From: Nocardia sp. NBC_00508
GTDB lineage: Bacteria > Actinomycetota > Actinomycetes > Mycobacteriales > Mycobacteriaceae
Reading direction: 5' to 3'
Length of the DNA: 64,000 nt
Assembly: GCF_036346875.1 (NCBI RefSeq)
Contig: NZ_CP107852.1
Coordinates: 5,890,001-5,954,000 of the forward strand
In this document: positions 46,749 to 56,140 of the stretch, in pieces
Numbering within the stretch: position 1 is the stretch's first letter
How the letters are laid out: each line of letters opens with the position of its first letter
Notes under the pieces: generated by a model
Seen by the model: only the letters and a program-made list of their open reading frames with translations
The model's database searches: none
What the model was told of the DNA's origin: nothing
Position numbers and translations under genes: made by a program

Positions 46749-47798
46749 ATGCGCTTCACCGATGAACGTGTTCCGCCGCCACCGGCTTCGGCCCGGCGGG
46801 CCCTGATCAACGATCCGGATGACCTCGTCACCGAGGCATTACGCGGACTCGAGCTCGCGCACCCGCACCTGGTGCGCTGCTCCCTGGACCCCGCCTTCGT
46901 CGTCCGCGCCCGGCGATCGGACCGGCCGAAAGTCGCGCTGGTATCCGGCGGCGGCTCCGGGCACGAACCGTTGCACACCGGATTCGTCGGTACGGGAATG
47001 CTCGACGCCGCCGTTCCCGGCGCCGTGTTCGCCAGCCCCACCGCGTACCAGATCAGAGCCGCCATCCAGTCCGCGGACCAGGGGCACGGCGTGGTGCTGA
47101 TCGTGAAGAACTACACCGGGGACGTGCTCAATTTCGCGATCGCCGCCGAACTCGCCGCCGACGAAGGCATTCCCATCGAGACGGTCCTGGTGGACGACGA
47201 CCTCGCGACCACCCCGTCCGGCGCCAGTGATGGACGTCCGGGCAGGCGCGGCACCGCGGCCGTGGTAGCCGTGGAGAAGATCTGCGGCGCGGCGGCGGAG
47301 GCCGGAGCGAGTCTCGGCGACGTCGCCGACCTCGGTCGCCGGGTCGCCGCGTCGGCGCGCACGATGGCCCTGGCGCTGGCCGCCTGCACACATCCGGGAC
47401 AGCAGCGGCCGTCCTTCGAATTGTCGAGTCACGAAGTGGAATTAGGTGTCGGCATCCATGGTGAACGCGGAACCGGCATGCTTCCCTTCGGACCCGCACG
47501 CGAGTTGATCGACGCGCTGGCGACGCCAGTTGTCCGTGCGCTCGACTTGTCCACCGGTGACAGCGTCATCGCGATCGTCAACGGGCTCGGCTCCACCCAT
47601 CCGCTGGAACTGTCGCTCGCCTATCGCGAGTTGTGCACGGTGCTCGCCGCGCGTGGCGTCACGTCCGTCCGCGCCCTGGTCGGCAACTACGTGACCGCGC
47701 TCGACATGCACGGTTGCTCGATCAGTTTGGTGCGCGCCACCGACGAAGTCCTCCGGCTCTGGGACGCTCCCGTCCGCACAGCTGCCCTGACCTGGTGA
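46749..47798 (+). CDS. dhaK: DhaK-type dihydroxyacetone/hydroxyketone kinase, substrate-binding subunit
   Basis: A protein of ~349 residues. LINDPDDLVTEALRGLELAHPHLVR starts the domain, GGGSGHEPLHTGFVG includes the first substrate His, and GVGIHGERGTGMLP contains the His that forms a covalent hemiaminal with the ketone. The exact start is uncertain: ATG 46749 gives a 16-residue leader, ATG 46737 is too close to the GGAGG, and upstream ATGs lie in the operator. DhaL follows; no PTS subunit DhaM is in the window, so phosphate may come from ATP. The C3/C4 ketose it acts on is unknown. Confidence 0.85.
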   Translation: MRFTDERVPPPPASARRALINDPDDLVTEALRGLELAHPHLVRCSLDPAFVVRARRSDRPKVALVSGGGSGHEPLHTGFVGTGMLDAAVPGAVFASPTAYQIRAAIQSADQGHGVVLIVKNYTGDVLNFAIAAELAADEGIPIETVLVDDDLATTPSGASDGRPGRRGTAAVVAVEKICGAAAEAGASLGDVADLGRRVAASARTMALALAACTHPGQQRPSFELSSHEVELGVGIHGERGTGMLPFGPARELIDALATPVVRALDLSTGDSVIAIVNGLGSTHPLELSLAYRELCTVLAARGVTSVRALVGNYVTALDMHGCSISLVRATDEVLRLWDAPVRTAALTW

Positions 47799-47804
47799 GG
47801 ACCG

Positions 47805-48443
47805 ATGAACAACTACCTCGACACACACGCCGCCGAGACTTGGGTCGACCGATTCATCGACCAGGTCGACCGAACCCACCAAGAACTCACCGAACTCGAC
47901 CGCCGGGCCGGTGACGGCGACTTCGGCACCAACCTCCGTGCCGCACTCCGTCGCGTGACCGCGGCTCGCCGGCGACAGCAGGTGGATTCCGTGGCTGCCT
48001 TGTTCACCGCGGTCTCCGACGGTTTCCTGCACACCGGCGGCACCAGCGGTCCGTTGTTCGGCGTGTGGTTCCGCAAGATCGCGGCGGGCTGTGCGGTTGA
48101 GCCGGGCAATCGAGTCACTCTCTCCGACCTTGCCTGTGGGTTCGTCGACGCTGTCGAGGCCGTCCAGCGTCTCGGTCATGCCGAGGTGGGGGACAACACG
48201 ATGGTCGACGCCATGGCACCCGCCGCTCGGGCTCTGACCACGGCGGCCGAACGCGACACCGACCTCCGCACGGGGCTGCGCCTGGCCGCCGCCGCGGCCC
48301 GGCGCGGTGCCGCGTGCACGGAACGGATGCTCGCACGCAAAGGCCGAGCCAGCTACGTCGGCGCACACGCCGCGGGCGTCATCGACCCCGGCGCGTTGAC
48401 CGTCGCCCTGTTCTTCGAGGCAGCCTCCTCGGCCCTCGAATAG
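47805..48443 (+). CDS. dhaL: DhaL-type kinase subunit with altered motifs
   Basis: A 212-residue nucleotide-binding subunit that joins DhaK. The metal motif reads GDGDFGTN instead of GDGDHG, and GDNTMVDAM replaces GDKTM; the Asp ligands remain. GGTSGPLFG and GRASYVGAHAAGVIDPGA are recognisable. These substitutions suggest a divergent kinase of C3-C4 sugars rather than canonical glycerone kinase. GAGG precedes the ATG, which is six bases after the DhaK stop. Confidence 0.85.
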   Translation: MNNYLDTHAAETWVDRFIDQVDRTHQELTELDRRAGDGDFGTNLRAALRRVTAARRRQQVDSVAALFTAVSDGFLHTGGTSGPLFGVWFRKIAAGCAVEPGNRVTLSDLACGFVDAVEAVQRLGHAEVGDNTMVDAMAPAARALTTAAERDTDLRTGLRLAAAAARRGAACTERMLARKGRASYVGAHAAGVIDPGALTVALFFEAASSALE

Positions 48444-48529
48444 CCGCGGCCCGATCCTTCCGTCGGGCGCACCCAGCCTCCAACCACCGCAATCGGTGCG
48501 AGGAACCCCAGAGAATGTAAGGAACACAG

Positions 48530-49222
48530 ATGAGGAAGATCGCAGCATCGACGCTGCTGGTGACGGCACTCGGCATGACAACCGGCACTGCCCATTCGGC
48601 TCCCCCGAGCGAGAGCGCGCCCGTGAACGTCACCGCGCGGATCACCGAGAATGCCACGACTATCTCCGCGGACGCCGGATCTATGACGGTCGAGGACGGC
48701 GTCTTCAAAGTCAAAGCCGCTGACGGCACACTGCTCGCCGGAGCGGAATTGACCTTTCGCGTAGACGATTTCGTCTTCCCTATCACCGCGCGCATCACCG
48801 ACCGGGTCGCTACCCTCACGCCGCGACTGGACCTCGAGCACGCGGTCTACCAACCCGTCGCCCTCCCGTACGAGGATCAGGCGCCCTGGAAGACCCCGTA
48901 CGACCGTGAACAAGCCGCATGGAGCCGTTTGACGAGCACCATCGCCATGGGAGCCAGCATCGGCACGCTAGTCGGCGGACTCGGCGGCGCGGCTGTCGGC
49001 TGCGTTCTCGGCGGAATCGCCGGCGCCACGGTGGCCGCGGCCTCGATCGTGGGTATGTTCGGTCCCTTCATCCCAGCAGCGGCGATCGGCTGCCTCGGCG
49101 GCGTCATCGCCGTCGGGGCGCTGGGCACCATAGCAGGTCAGCTACTCGTCACGGCGCCCGTGGCGATCATGGCCGCGGTGCAGTACTTCACGACGATCAA
49201 CGCGCCATTCGCGGCCAAATGA
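48530..49222 (+). CDS. secreted protein with C-terminal glycine-rich helices
   Basis: A 230-residue protein with an N-terminal signal peptide (RKIAASTLLVTALGMTTGTAHSA), a beta-rich region of ~100 residues containing TARITENATTISADAG, and a C-terminal half with glycine/alanine-rich hydrophobic helices. The layout matches a group of Nocardia-type exported proteins (DUF8020-like, from memory). Function unknown. AAGGA precedes the ATG. Confidence 0.65.
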   Translation: MRKIAASTLLVTALGMTTGTAHSAPPSESAPVNVTARITENATTISADAGSMTVEDGVFKVKAADGTLLAGAELTFRVDDFVFPITARITDRVATLTPRLDLEHAVYQPVALPYEDQAPWKTPYDREQAAWSRLTSTIAMGASIGTLVGGLGGAAVGCVLGGIAGATVAAASIVGMFGPFIPAAAIGCLGGVIAVGALGTIAGQLLVTAPVAIMAAVQYFTTINAPFAAK

Positions 49223-49295
49223 TCTGACTCACAGAGCGAGCACGACGACGTCCGACCAGCAACCACCTGGATATGGGAGCCTTCCTATCGGTCGC

Positions 49296-49332
49296 CGCGG
49301 CGCGCGGGCCTGCGGCAGGTCCGCGCGCCGCG
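49296..49332 (+). terminator. strong GC hairpin terminator
   Basis: CGCGGCGCGCGG (49296-49307) pairs with CCGCGCGCCGCG (49321-49332), and CCTG with CAGG extends the helix around a three-base CGG loop, with one G-T pair. The stem of about 17 bp lies 73 bases after the secreted-protein stop. No U tract, as is common in actinobacteria. Confidence 0.8.
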
Positions 49333-49405
49333 CCGAGTTGGTGCCGAGTAGGAGGGGATACCGGTGGGGTCGCCCATCGGTAACCCCTTCCGGCTGGTAC
49401 CGCAA

Positions 49406-49915
49406 GGGGCCGACCGGCGGCACCGGCCGCTACGCGGTCCAGCTCGCCCGTCTTGGTGGAGCGCACGTCATCGCGTCGACCGGCGATCCGGCCACGCATG
49501 CTCCAAGTCTGCGCGAACTCGGCGCGGCCGAGATCATCAGCGGCCCCACCGATCTGGAGGCCCCGGTCGACGGTGTTATCGATTTGGTGGGCGGCTCGCA
49601 ACTCGTCGACGCCTACCAACGCTTGTCCGAGGGTGGCACCGTGGTTGCCGTCGGTCACGCCGCGGGCGTGGACGAGACGTTCCCGTTCGGGCGTTCTTCG
49701 GTGATCAGGGACGCCACAACCGGTCGATCACGACGTTCTTCCTGCTGGCCTGCACCAACCTCGGCCCGGATCTGAGCTGGCTGGCCGACCGAGTCGCGAC
49801 CGATACCTTGGACCCGAACATCGCCTGGCGGGGGGACTGGACTCAGGTTGGTGAAGCTGCCCAGGCATTGCTGTCACGCCGCCTGCACGACAAGGCAGTG
49901 CTGGAACTGCGCTGA
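49406..49915 (+). pseudogene. zinc-type alcohol dehydrogenase/quinone oxidoreductase remnant
   Basis: Only the nucleotide-binding half is left: GPTGGTGRYAVQLARLGGAHVIAST matches the start of the Rossmann domain in quinone-oxidoreductase-like enzymes, followed by DGVIDLVGGSQLVDAYQRLSEGGTVVAVGH. Near 49700-49720 the frame changes and the C-terminus continues in another phase (ITTFFLLACTNLGPDLSWLADRV, EAAQALLSRRLHDKAVLEL). The N-terminal ~130 residues (GroES-like domain) are missing. An imperfect GGGGATACCG/CGGTAACCCC inverted repeat (49354-49387) marks the truncation edge. Confidence 0.8.
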
Positions 49916-49957
49916 GCCCGCAGAGCAGCCGCGATCGCCGCTGACCGCGAGCAGTAC

Positions 49958-50817
49958 TCAGACGCGAGCGGCGGGCAGGGTGACGACGAAGTGGGCGCCG
50001 TCGGTGACGTGGATAGTGCCTGCGTGTCGCTCGATGACATCGCGGACGATGGCAAGGCCCAAACCTGCGCCGCCTTAGTCGCGGGTGCGGGCGTCGTCGT
50101 CCAGTCGGACGAATCGCTGGAGGATGCGGTCTCGGTCGGTGTGTGGCACGCCGGGGCCGTCGTCGGTGACCGTCAGGAGAACGTGTCCGTCGGCTGTGCG
50201 GTCCAGGGCGACTCGCACTGTCGCAGTGGCGTGCCGCTGGGCGTTGTCGACGAGGTTGCCCAGGACGCGGGCGAGCTGGGTCCGGCTGCCGGTGACCACG
50301 ATCGGCTCGTCCGGGATCGTGATGTCTACGGCGATCCGGTCGCCGACGCGGTGGGCCAGCTCCTCGCGGACCAGGGTGGTCAGGTCGACGCGATCGGAGC
50401 GCGGTTGCTCGCCCGCGTCGAGCCGGGCCAGCAGCAAGAGGTCGGCGGCGAGGTGTTCCAAGCGGATGGTGTCGTCGATCAGCCCATCCAGTTCCAGCAG
50501 ATCTGGATGTGCTTGGGCCACTTCGAGTTGGGTGCGCAGGCTTGCGATGGGGCTGCGCAATTCGTGGGCGGCGTCGGCGATGAATTGGCGTTGGCGCTCG
50601 GAGGATTCTTCCAGGGCGGCGAGCGTGGCGTTGGTAGTCGTTGCCAGCCTGGCGATTTCGTCGCGGGAGCCGGGTTCGGGAACGCGACGGGAGAGGTCGC
50701 CGTCCATGATCTCCGCGAGCTGCGCGCGGATCGCCTCTACTGGGCGCAGGGCACGGCGGGTGACCAGCCAGGTCACCGCGGAGACTACGACGAGCAAGGG
50801 CGACAGGCCGATCAGCT
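49958..50817 (-). pseudogene. duplicated histidine kinase fragment with in-frame stop
   Basis: The sequence repeats the second half of the intact kinase at 56487-57962, same orientation. From ~50230 to ~50810 only about half a dozen single-base differences separate the copies; the C-terminal ATPase part is more divergent. A GAA codon is TAA here (50075-50077), cutting the ATP lid (TRDE-GGAGLGL), although the rest of the frame continues to LPAARV and a stop. The N-terminal sensor half is missing: homology stops at GLSPLLVVV, where unrelated sequence begins. Confidence 0.9.
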
Positions 50818-50837
50818 CCGGGCGTGTCAGAAGCAGC

Positions 50838-51356
50838 TCATCGCCTGAGTCGCGGCCATGGCCGAGCGCGCAACAGTGGCCTGCGGTCCGTGCCTCCGAT
50901 GGCGGAGTCGGAGGCGTGCGCTGCCGATGCGAAGGACGTGGCGAGTCGCTCAGCGTACTGGTATGGCCGGAACCCCCGTTTGCGCTCGATGAAGTCGATG
51001 TAGGGCCGCGAAGCGACGACGGCGTTCGAGTACGACCTCGCCATACTGTTCTCCACCAGCACCCGATCGACATAACCACCGTCGCAGGCGATTGCGATGG
51101 AATTCATCGTCGCCAGCACATGATTGACTTTGTCCCGGACATCGCTCGCGAGATCGCCGAACTGATCGTGCGGGGTTTGCGCGATCACCTCATGGATCAG
51201 ACGTCGTCCCTCCCGATTGGCCGGGGACAAGTACCGTTCGGTGAGGTCGAAATAGGCGCGCAGGCGATCCGCTCTGCTCGTGCGGCGAAAGCCCCACCCG
51301 GCGATCGCGACCGCGACGGCGGGGGAGATCAGGCTGAGTATCGTAGTCGCCATCAT
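50838..51356 (-). CDS. small membrane protein, DUF4760-like
   Basis: A 172-residue protein. One N-terminal membrane helix (MATTILSLISPAVAVAIAGWGF) is followed by a helical cytoplasmic domain with YFDLTERYLSPANREGRRLI, VNHVLATMNSIAIACDGGYVDR and YIDFIERKRGFRPYQYAERL, the layout of DUF4760 proteins. AAGGAA lies five bases before the ATG, which overlaps the giant ATPase stop by four bases, so it is its translational partner. The last ~20 residues are Arg-rich and may be extended into the duplication junction. Confidence 0.7.
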   Translation of the reverse strand: MMATTILSLISPAVAVAIAGWGFRRTSRADRLRAYFDLTERYLSPANREGRRLIHEVIAQTPHDQFGDLASDVRDKVNHVLATMNSIAIACDGGYVDRVLVENSMARSYSNAVVASRPYIDFIERKRGFRPYQYAERLATSFASAAHASDSAIGGTDRRPLLRARPWPRLRR

Positions 51357-54300
51357 CGTGATTCCTTATCGGGTTCCGAGGTCTCGGCGTCATTGCGGGC
51401 GAGTCGGTCGGCCGCCTGTTCGGAGGTTGGTTCGGCCTTCGGTGCGGCGTGGCGGTCCGGACGTTCGAGTGGAAGCGCCGACAATCCGCGAGGAGCGTCC
51501 GGCCGCACTCTGACGACTACTCCACGCAGTGCGGCGGTGAGGGCTTCGGACAGCGTGAGCGAAGCCGACGCGTGTTCGAAAACGTGGGCGCGCAACAGCC
51601 AGCCGGGCCCGTCGATGCCGAATAGCCTGATCCGCTTCCGCGGGTCGTCAGGTGCGATGAATACCAGCTCGGGCCCGTACGGTCCCAGGATTTCCTGGAC
51701 GCTCACCCCCGCCCTATCCTGCTGCTTCTGCGCCGACCTGCGGACCGCGCCCCATGCGGGACCGCCGTGCGTCGGCAGCAGGTCCAGGCGAAGTTCGCAC
51801 CCGTCGAGTGTCAGCGACACGGCCACCAGCCGATCTTCATTCCGGATCCCACCGAGCTTGATCTCGGGATCGAGGACGGTCAGGATCATGCTCCCGAAGT
51901 CCCACCCGGTGCGGGGGACCGCCTGCAATTCGTCGATGTCGAACGGTCCCACCTCACGCCGGTCGATCAGCTCGGCCGCCACCGCGAGGAAATCACCGCT
52001 GGGAAATTTGCGCCGGAGTCGCTGCAGCATGTTGACGGTCCGCTTGCACGCCGATGAGAGCGCGGCGGGCAACTGTTGGATCGAGTCGTACATCTCCGAC
52101 GGGCCGGCTGCGTCCGTGATTCTCGCCGCGGCATCGCGAATGGCGGCCCGGCCGAATTGCCTGCCTACATAGCCGGAGACCATCATTTCGACGAAAGCGC
52201 CCATTACTGCGCGAAGGTCGTCAGCGGGTATCTCCGACAACGCTTCTGCCATCGCGCGCAGGCCGTCCACGAGATCGGCGGCGCGCGTCGGATTCGCGTC
52301 GGACGGAAGCAAGGCGGCGACGTCGGCGGACCAGTCTGCGTCGTCGCCCGCATCATGGAGGCCGGATATCACCCTCTCGACGATTTCCTGCCGTACCCCC
52401 GAGGAGAGTTCGAGATGATAGGCGGTGACATCGGAAAGAATATCCGACAGCATGTCCATCATCGCCGATTCGCCCATGGACTCGGTCATCTTCTCGATAT
52501 GGTCCTGAACCTCGGCGGGATTCTCATCGACCATTCGGCGGAGATCCAGGGCCCGATTGACCGCTTGCGCGGTCGCGGTTTCCCTTGTCTTCTCCAGCGC
52601 CTGCTCGAACTGGGGGAGGTGCATTTCGCATTCCGCGTCGGCCTCGTCGATCGCAACCCAGTATCCCTCCTCGATCATGCGCTCCCGGAGGTGGCCTACG
52701 CTGCCGGTCATGCCTTGGGTGCGATCGGAGTCATCGACGGTCAGCGTGAAGCACGGCGTATCGTCCTTGTCCACAGTCAGCCGACAAAGAGCCTTGTGCA
52801 TCGGCAGTTCGTCGAAGGACGACGCTTTGGTCTTGAGCATGCGCGCCAATAGCTCGGCGTCCTCCGGACCGACCCGAAAGGCCAGGACAGAACCGACATT
52901 GCCCAGGATCGCGTTGAGCAATTCGCGACTGCGTGCTCCTTCGAACCGGGAAAATGCGTACAGCTGTTCCAGATTCTGATGCGCCAGCACCAGTCCGCAG
53001 CCGAATTTGCGCGCCTCGGCGATCAATCCCTCTATGCCCGAGGTGGCGAACTTCTGAAACTCATCGATGATCAGGCTGAACGCCGCGCGCTTGCCGGGCG
53101 GCAGTCCGGTCCCGCGCTCGTAGTCGAAGACGGCGCGCTGGACGCGACGGAGAATCAAACTGCCGAGAAAGGACGCGGCCTGGGCGCCGATCACCGATTC
53201 CGGAAGCTTGACGAGGAGAATTCCGTCGTTCCACACCGTGTGCTCGATGGACAGTGGCGACGTGCGGGTGCTGCACAGTGACGAGCGGATGCGGCTGCCC
53301 GCGGGCATCAAGTCGGCGAGCTTCGACAGCATCCACACGATTCGCTCGGCCCGCTCGCCCTCCTGGATCGCCTCGAATACATTCCACCGGTCACGGAGCA
53401 CACTGTTCTCCGCGATGCTCATCGAAACCAGTTTCCGAATCTCGCGATTGCGGTACATGGCCTCGATGAGATCCAGCGATCGCGGCACCGGAAACCCGGG
53501 CTGGAACATGGTTTCCAGAGCTTGCCGGACCATATCGTCGAACACCGGGCCGGTGAACTCGTTGTAGTACCGGGATTCCAGAGTGCGCAGAAAGTCTCCG
53601 ATATGCAGATTCATGCTCCGCGAGTCGGTGATGTCGACGGTGAGTGGGTTGAACGCCGGAAGATAGTGCGGCTGACCGAAGTCGAGCAGCACGATGTCCT
53701 TCAGGCGGGACTGGGAGTGCCGGACCAGATAGTCCACCAGATCGCCATGGGGATCGAGAACCGCGAACCCGCGCCCGGCTTCCATGTCCTGCCGGCACAG
53801 CTCTTTGAGGAAGTTGGTCTTGCCCGTGCCGGTTCGGCCCACCGCGTACAGGTGGCGAACCCGCGCTGTCTCGTCCAGCAGCACGTCCACCCGGCGGTCG
53901 CGGATCGGGCCCGCGACCCGCGCAGTTCCGATCTTGGTTCCGATCGTGGGCAGATTCGGTCCTTCGTAGGAGATCTCCCGGGTGACCCGGGCACGCAGCC
54001 CGCGGGCCTGAAAGTGACCGTATGGCGGATGGAAGAGCCGGATCAACTGACTGGGCGTCAGGGCCACCGGGTCAGCGTGGGCCTGGTCGGGTCCGACTGA
54101 TCGAACCGTCGCGGGCACGGTGCCGAAGATTTCGTACTTGATCGTGTCCGCGAGGACGGGGGGAATCGGTTTCATGCTGCTCACCACGAGTGACATGCCG
54201 ATGCTCGGTGGTTCCAGCTTCGACATCTCGCGCAGCAGATTGAAATAGGCACTTGCGCGACGCTCGACGAGGTCGCCGGTGGCCATGTACGGCATGGACA

Positions 54301-56140
54301 CCACCGCGTGCCGAAATGTCTCGTCCTCGTCCCGGTCTTGTTCTCGGTTCCTCCCATCGATCTCCATCGGGACGGCCCGCATCTCCACGATGATGGGCGT
54401 CTCCTGGGTTCGGATGAGATCGAACAGCGGTGACCAGTCGTCTCGAATCGTCGGCCCCTGCGAGCTGAAGTCCGGAATGATCTGCAGGCAGTGCGAACCG
54501 GCGGCGAGCTCCGGTTTCTCGTCGGAGGTGCTGATCGGCCAACTCTCGACGAGCATGGACCGCAACTGCCCCTCGATTTGGCCGGGATTCACGACCGATT
54601 CCCGCCCGGACACGATTACGTCGAAATAGTTGCGCAGATCTGTGCTCAACGGGTTGGCGGCGGACTGCATCCGGTAGGTGACGGACATACCGTCCGCGGG
54701 GAGATCGCCCATCGCTCGAAGGAAATTGAGTTGCCGGGGAAGAGTGGAGACCGCGCTGCCGCTGTCATACGCTCCGAGTCGCAATGCGAACGACCAATTC
54801 CCGTCGTCGGTCGAGCGGATTGCTTTGGCGTCCATCGGAGCTTCGTCGGCGAGGTCGCGGTAGGCGTCGAGCAGCGCGCCCAGTGGCGGGGTGCTGATAC
54901 CGGTCGCGATCAGCTCGCCGATCCGTTCGATTACGAACCGAGCCTGCCGCGCCCGGGTGACCTTCGCGTCGGTGACAGAAGAGACGACGAGATGGGTACT
55001 GAGCACGGTGAACAGCGCCTCGTCGTCCATATCGGTCGCGAGCGCCCTGCGATATTCCTCGAGTGCGTCACGAAGAGGGCCCGGGAATTTGAGATGGTCC
55101 AGCCAGCGGCTGATCTGTTCGGGCAGATCGACGTTGGTGGTCCACCCCTTCGAGCCCCGCATCTCCTCCAGTGCCCGCACGGCGGCCGCTGCCACTTCAT
55201 CGTCGGAGCGCGTGATGATCTGGGAACGCACGACGAGTCGGTTTTTCGTGCTCACCAGAGACGCCGGTCTGCGTTCGAACCGGTCGTAATCGATCATTAT
55301 CGCGCCCTGGCATCCCGCCTGCAGCGGCTTGACGCCGTCCTTGTTTGTGAAGGCCGACCCGCGCAGTGACGGGCCGACTATCGTGCTGCCTCCGGATTCG
55401 GGATTGTTGGCGATGAGCCGGACGAAATCCCGCGGGGCATCAGGAAGAAATGGCCGAGTTGTCGCAGTACGCGCCGGGATGCACACGACCTCCGGCGCCT
55501 CCTCCAGAAGACGCTGGGAATGCCGAAGGTAGTCCATACACACCGCGACCGCGACGCGCACGGTCCGGTCCCGAAAGGTCATATCGACGACGATCGGCCC
55601 CGCGCCGGACTCGGCTATTTCGTGTTCGGACAGATGCTGCTTGGTCGAGAGGTGGACGCGTTCGTTTTCCACCAGCACGCTGACGTTCCGTCCGATGAGC
55701 TGTTCGGGCTGCCATGCGGAGACGGCGTGTTCGGTAAGAATGCTCGCCTCGTCCCGATTCCGGACGACGCCCATCCCGGTCACGATGGCCCGAGAACGCG
55801 AGAAACCGATGATCAGATCCAGGCAACTGATCGGGCTGAGGTACTCCGGCAGCACGGCGACGTCGAAGTCGTGGTCGTCGGCGAAGGTGAGCAACTCGGA
55901 CAGGTACTCCCGCGTAGACAGCGTGGAGATCTTTTCCAACCGGCGCAGGGTGTTCCGCGCGTTCGAACCCGCTGCCGCAGCGAAGAATTTTGCGGCGGAA
56001 AGCGACTCGGTGAACGCGGGCTCGTTCGCCAGTGGTTCGGCAGGCATCCATAGCTTGCCGTGTTCCGTCAGTGCCTGAGGCACGCCACCTGCCTGGAGCA
56101 CGCAGAGGCGAATAGCCGAGTGGGGGGAGGGTTTGGTCAT
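51353..56140 (-). CDS. nitrilase-type domain fused to HerA/VirD4-like ATPase (1595 residues)
   Basis: ATG 56140 is chosen because GGAAG precedes it; the frame is open a further 37 codons. Residues ~8-310 look like a carbon-nitrogen hydrolase: FDVAVLPEYLSP (Glu99), HLSTKQHLSEHE (Lys167) and RVAVAVCMDYL (Cys201) supply the Glu-Lys-Cys triad. Residues ~320-740 are a poorly defined alpha/beta region. The ATPase has Walker A GRTGTGKT (Lys774), FAVLDPHGDLVDYL, Walker B SLIIDEFQKF (Asp1026-Glu1027) and VLAHQNLEQL, as in HerA/FtsK/VirD4-like DNA or protein pumps. The remainder (1190-1595) is mostly helical. No relaxase or secretion gene is nearby. The fusion of an amidase effector to a HerA-type motor suggests a defence or conflict role; alternative: a conjugation coupling protein remnant. 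Confidence 0.8.
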   Translation of the reverse strand: MTKPSPHSAIRLCVLQAGGVPQALTEHGKLWMPAEPLANEPAFTESLSAAKFFAAAAGSNARNTLRRLEKISTLSTREYLSELLTFADDHDFDVAVLPEYLSPISCLDLIIGFSRSRAIVTGMGVVRNRDEASILTEHAVSAWQPEQLIGRNVSVLVENERVHLSTKQHLSEHEIAESGAGPIVVDMTFRDRTVRVAVAVCMDYLRHSQRLLEEAPEVVCIPARTATTRPFLPDAPRDFVRLIANNPESGGSTIVGPSLRGSAFTNKDGVKPLQAGCQGAIMIDYDRFERRPASLVSTKNRLVVRSQIITRSDDEVAAAAVRALEEMRGSKGWTTNVDLPEQISRWLDHLKFPGPLRDALEEYRRALATDMDDEALFTVLSTHLVVSSVTDAKVTRARQARFVIERIGELIATGISTPPLGALLDAYRDLADEAPMDAKAIRSTDDGNWSFALRLGAYDSGSAVSTLPRQLNFLRAMGDLPADGMSVTYRMQSAANPLSTDLRNYFDVIVSGRESVVNPGQIEGQLRSMLVESWPISTSDEKPELAAGSHCLQIIPDFSSQGPTIRDDWSPLFDLIRTQETPIIVEMRAVPMEIDGRNREQDRDEDETFRHAVVSMPYMATGDLVERRASAYFNLLREMSKLEPPSIGMSLVVSSMKPIPPVLADTIKYEIFGTVPATVRSVGPDQAHADPVALTPSQLIRLFHPPYGHFQARGLRARVTREISYEGPNLPTIGTKIGTARVAGPIRDRRVDVLLDETARVRHLYAVGRTGTGKTNFLKELCRQDMEAGRGFAVLDPHGDLVDYLVRHSQSRLKDIVLLDFGQPHYLPAFNPLTVDITDSRSMNLHIGDFLRTLESRYYNEFTGPVFDDMVRQALETMFQPGFPVPRSLDLIEAMYRNREIRKLVSMSIAENSVLRDRWNVFEAIQEGERAERIVWMLSKLADLMPAGSRIRSSLCSTRTSPLSIEHTVWNDGILLVKLPESVIGAQAASFLGSLILRRVQRAVFDYERGTGLPPGKRAAFSLIIDEFQKFATSGIEGLIAEARKFGCGLVLAHQNLEQLYAFSRFEGARSRELLNAILGNVGSVLAFRVGPEDAELLARMLKTKASSFDELPMHKALCRLTVDKDDTPCFTLTVDDSDRTQGMTGSVGHLRERMIEEGYWVAIDEADAECEMHLPQFEQALEKTRETATAQAVNRALDLRRMVDENPAEVQDHIEKMTESMGESAMMDMLSDILSDVTAYHLELSSGVRQEIVERVISGLHDAGDDADWSADVAALLPSDANPTRAADLVDGLRAMAEALSEIPADDLRAVMGAFVEMMVSGYVGRQFGRAAIRDAAARITDAAGPSEMYDSIQQLPAALSSACKRTVNMLQRLRRKFPSGDFLAVAAELIDRREVGPFDIDELQAVPRTGWDFGSMILTVLDPEIKLGGIRNEDRLVAVSLTLDGCELRLDLLPTHGGPAWGAVRRSAQKQQDRAGVSVQEILGPYGPELVFIAPDDPRKRIRLFGIDGPGWLLRAHVFEHASASLTLSEALTAALRGVVVRVRPDAPRGLSALPLERPDRHAAPKAEPTSEQAADRLARNDAETSEPDKESR

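Noticed and set aside
51353-56140. Conjugative coupling protein of an integrative element
   Set aside because: The ATPase resembles VirD4/TraG proteins, but no relaxase, integrase, secretion genes or attachment repeats were seen, and the nitrilase-like domain is not part of coupling proteins. Kept only as an alternative.
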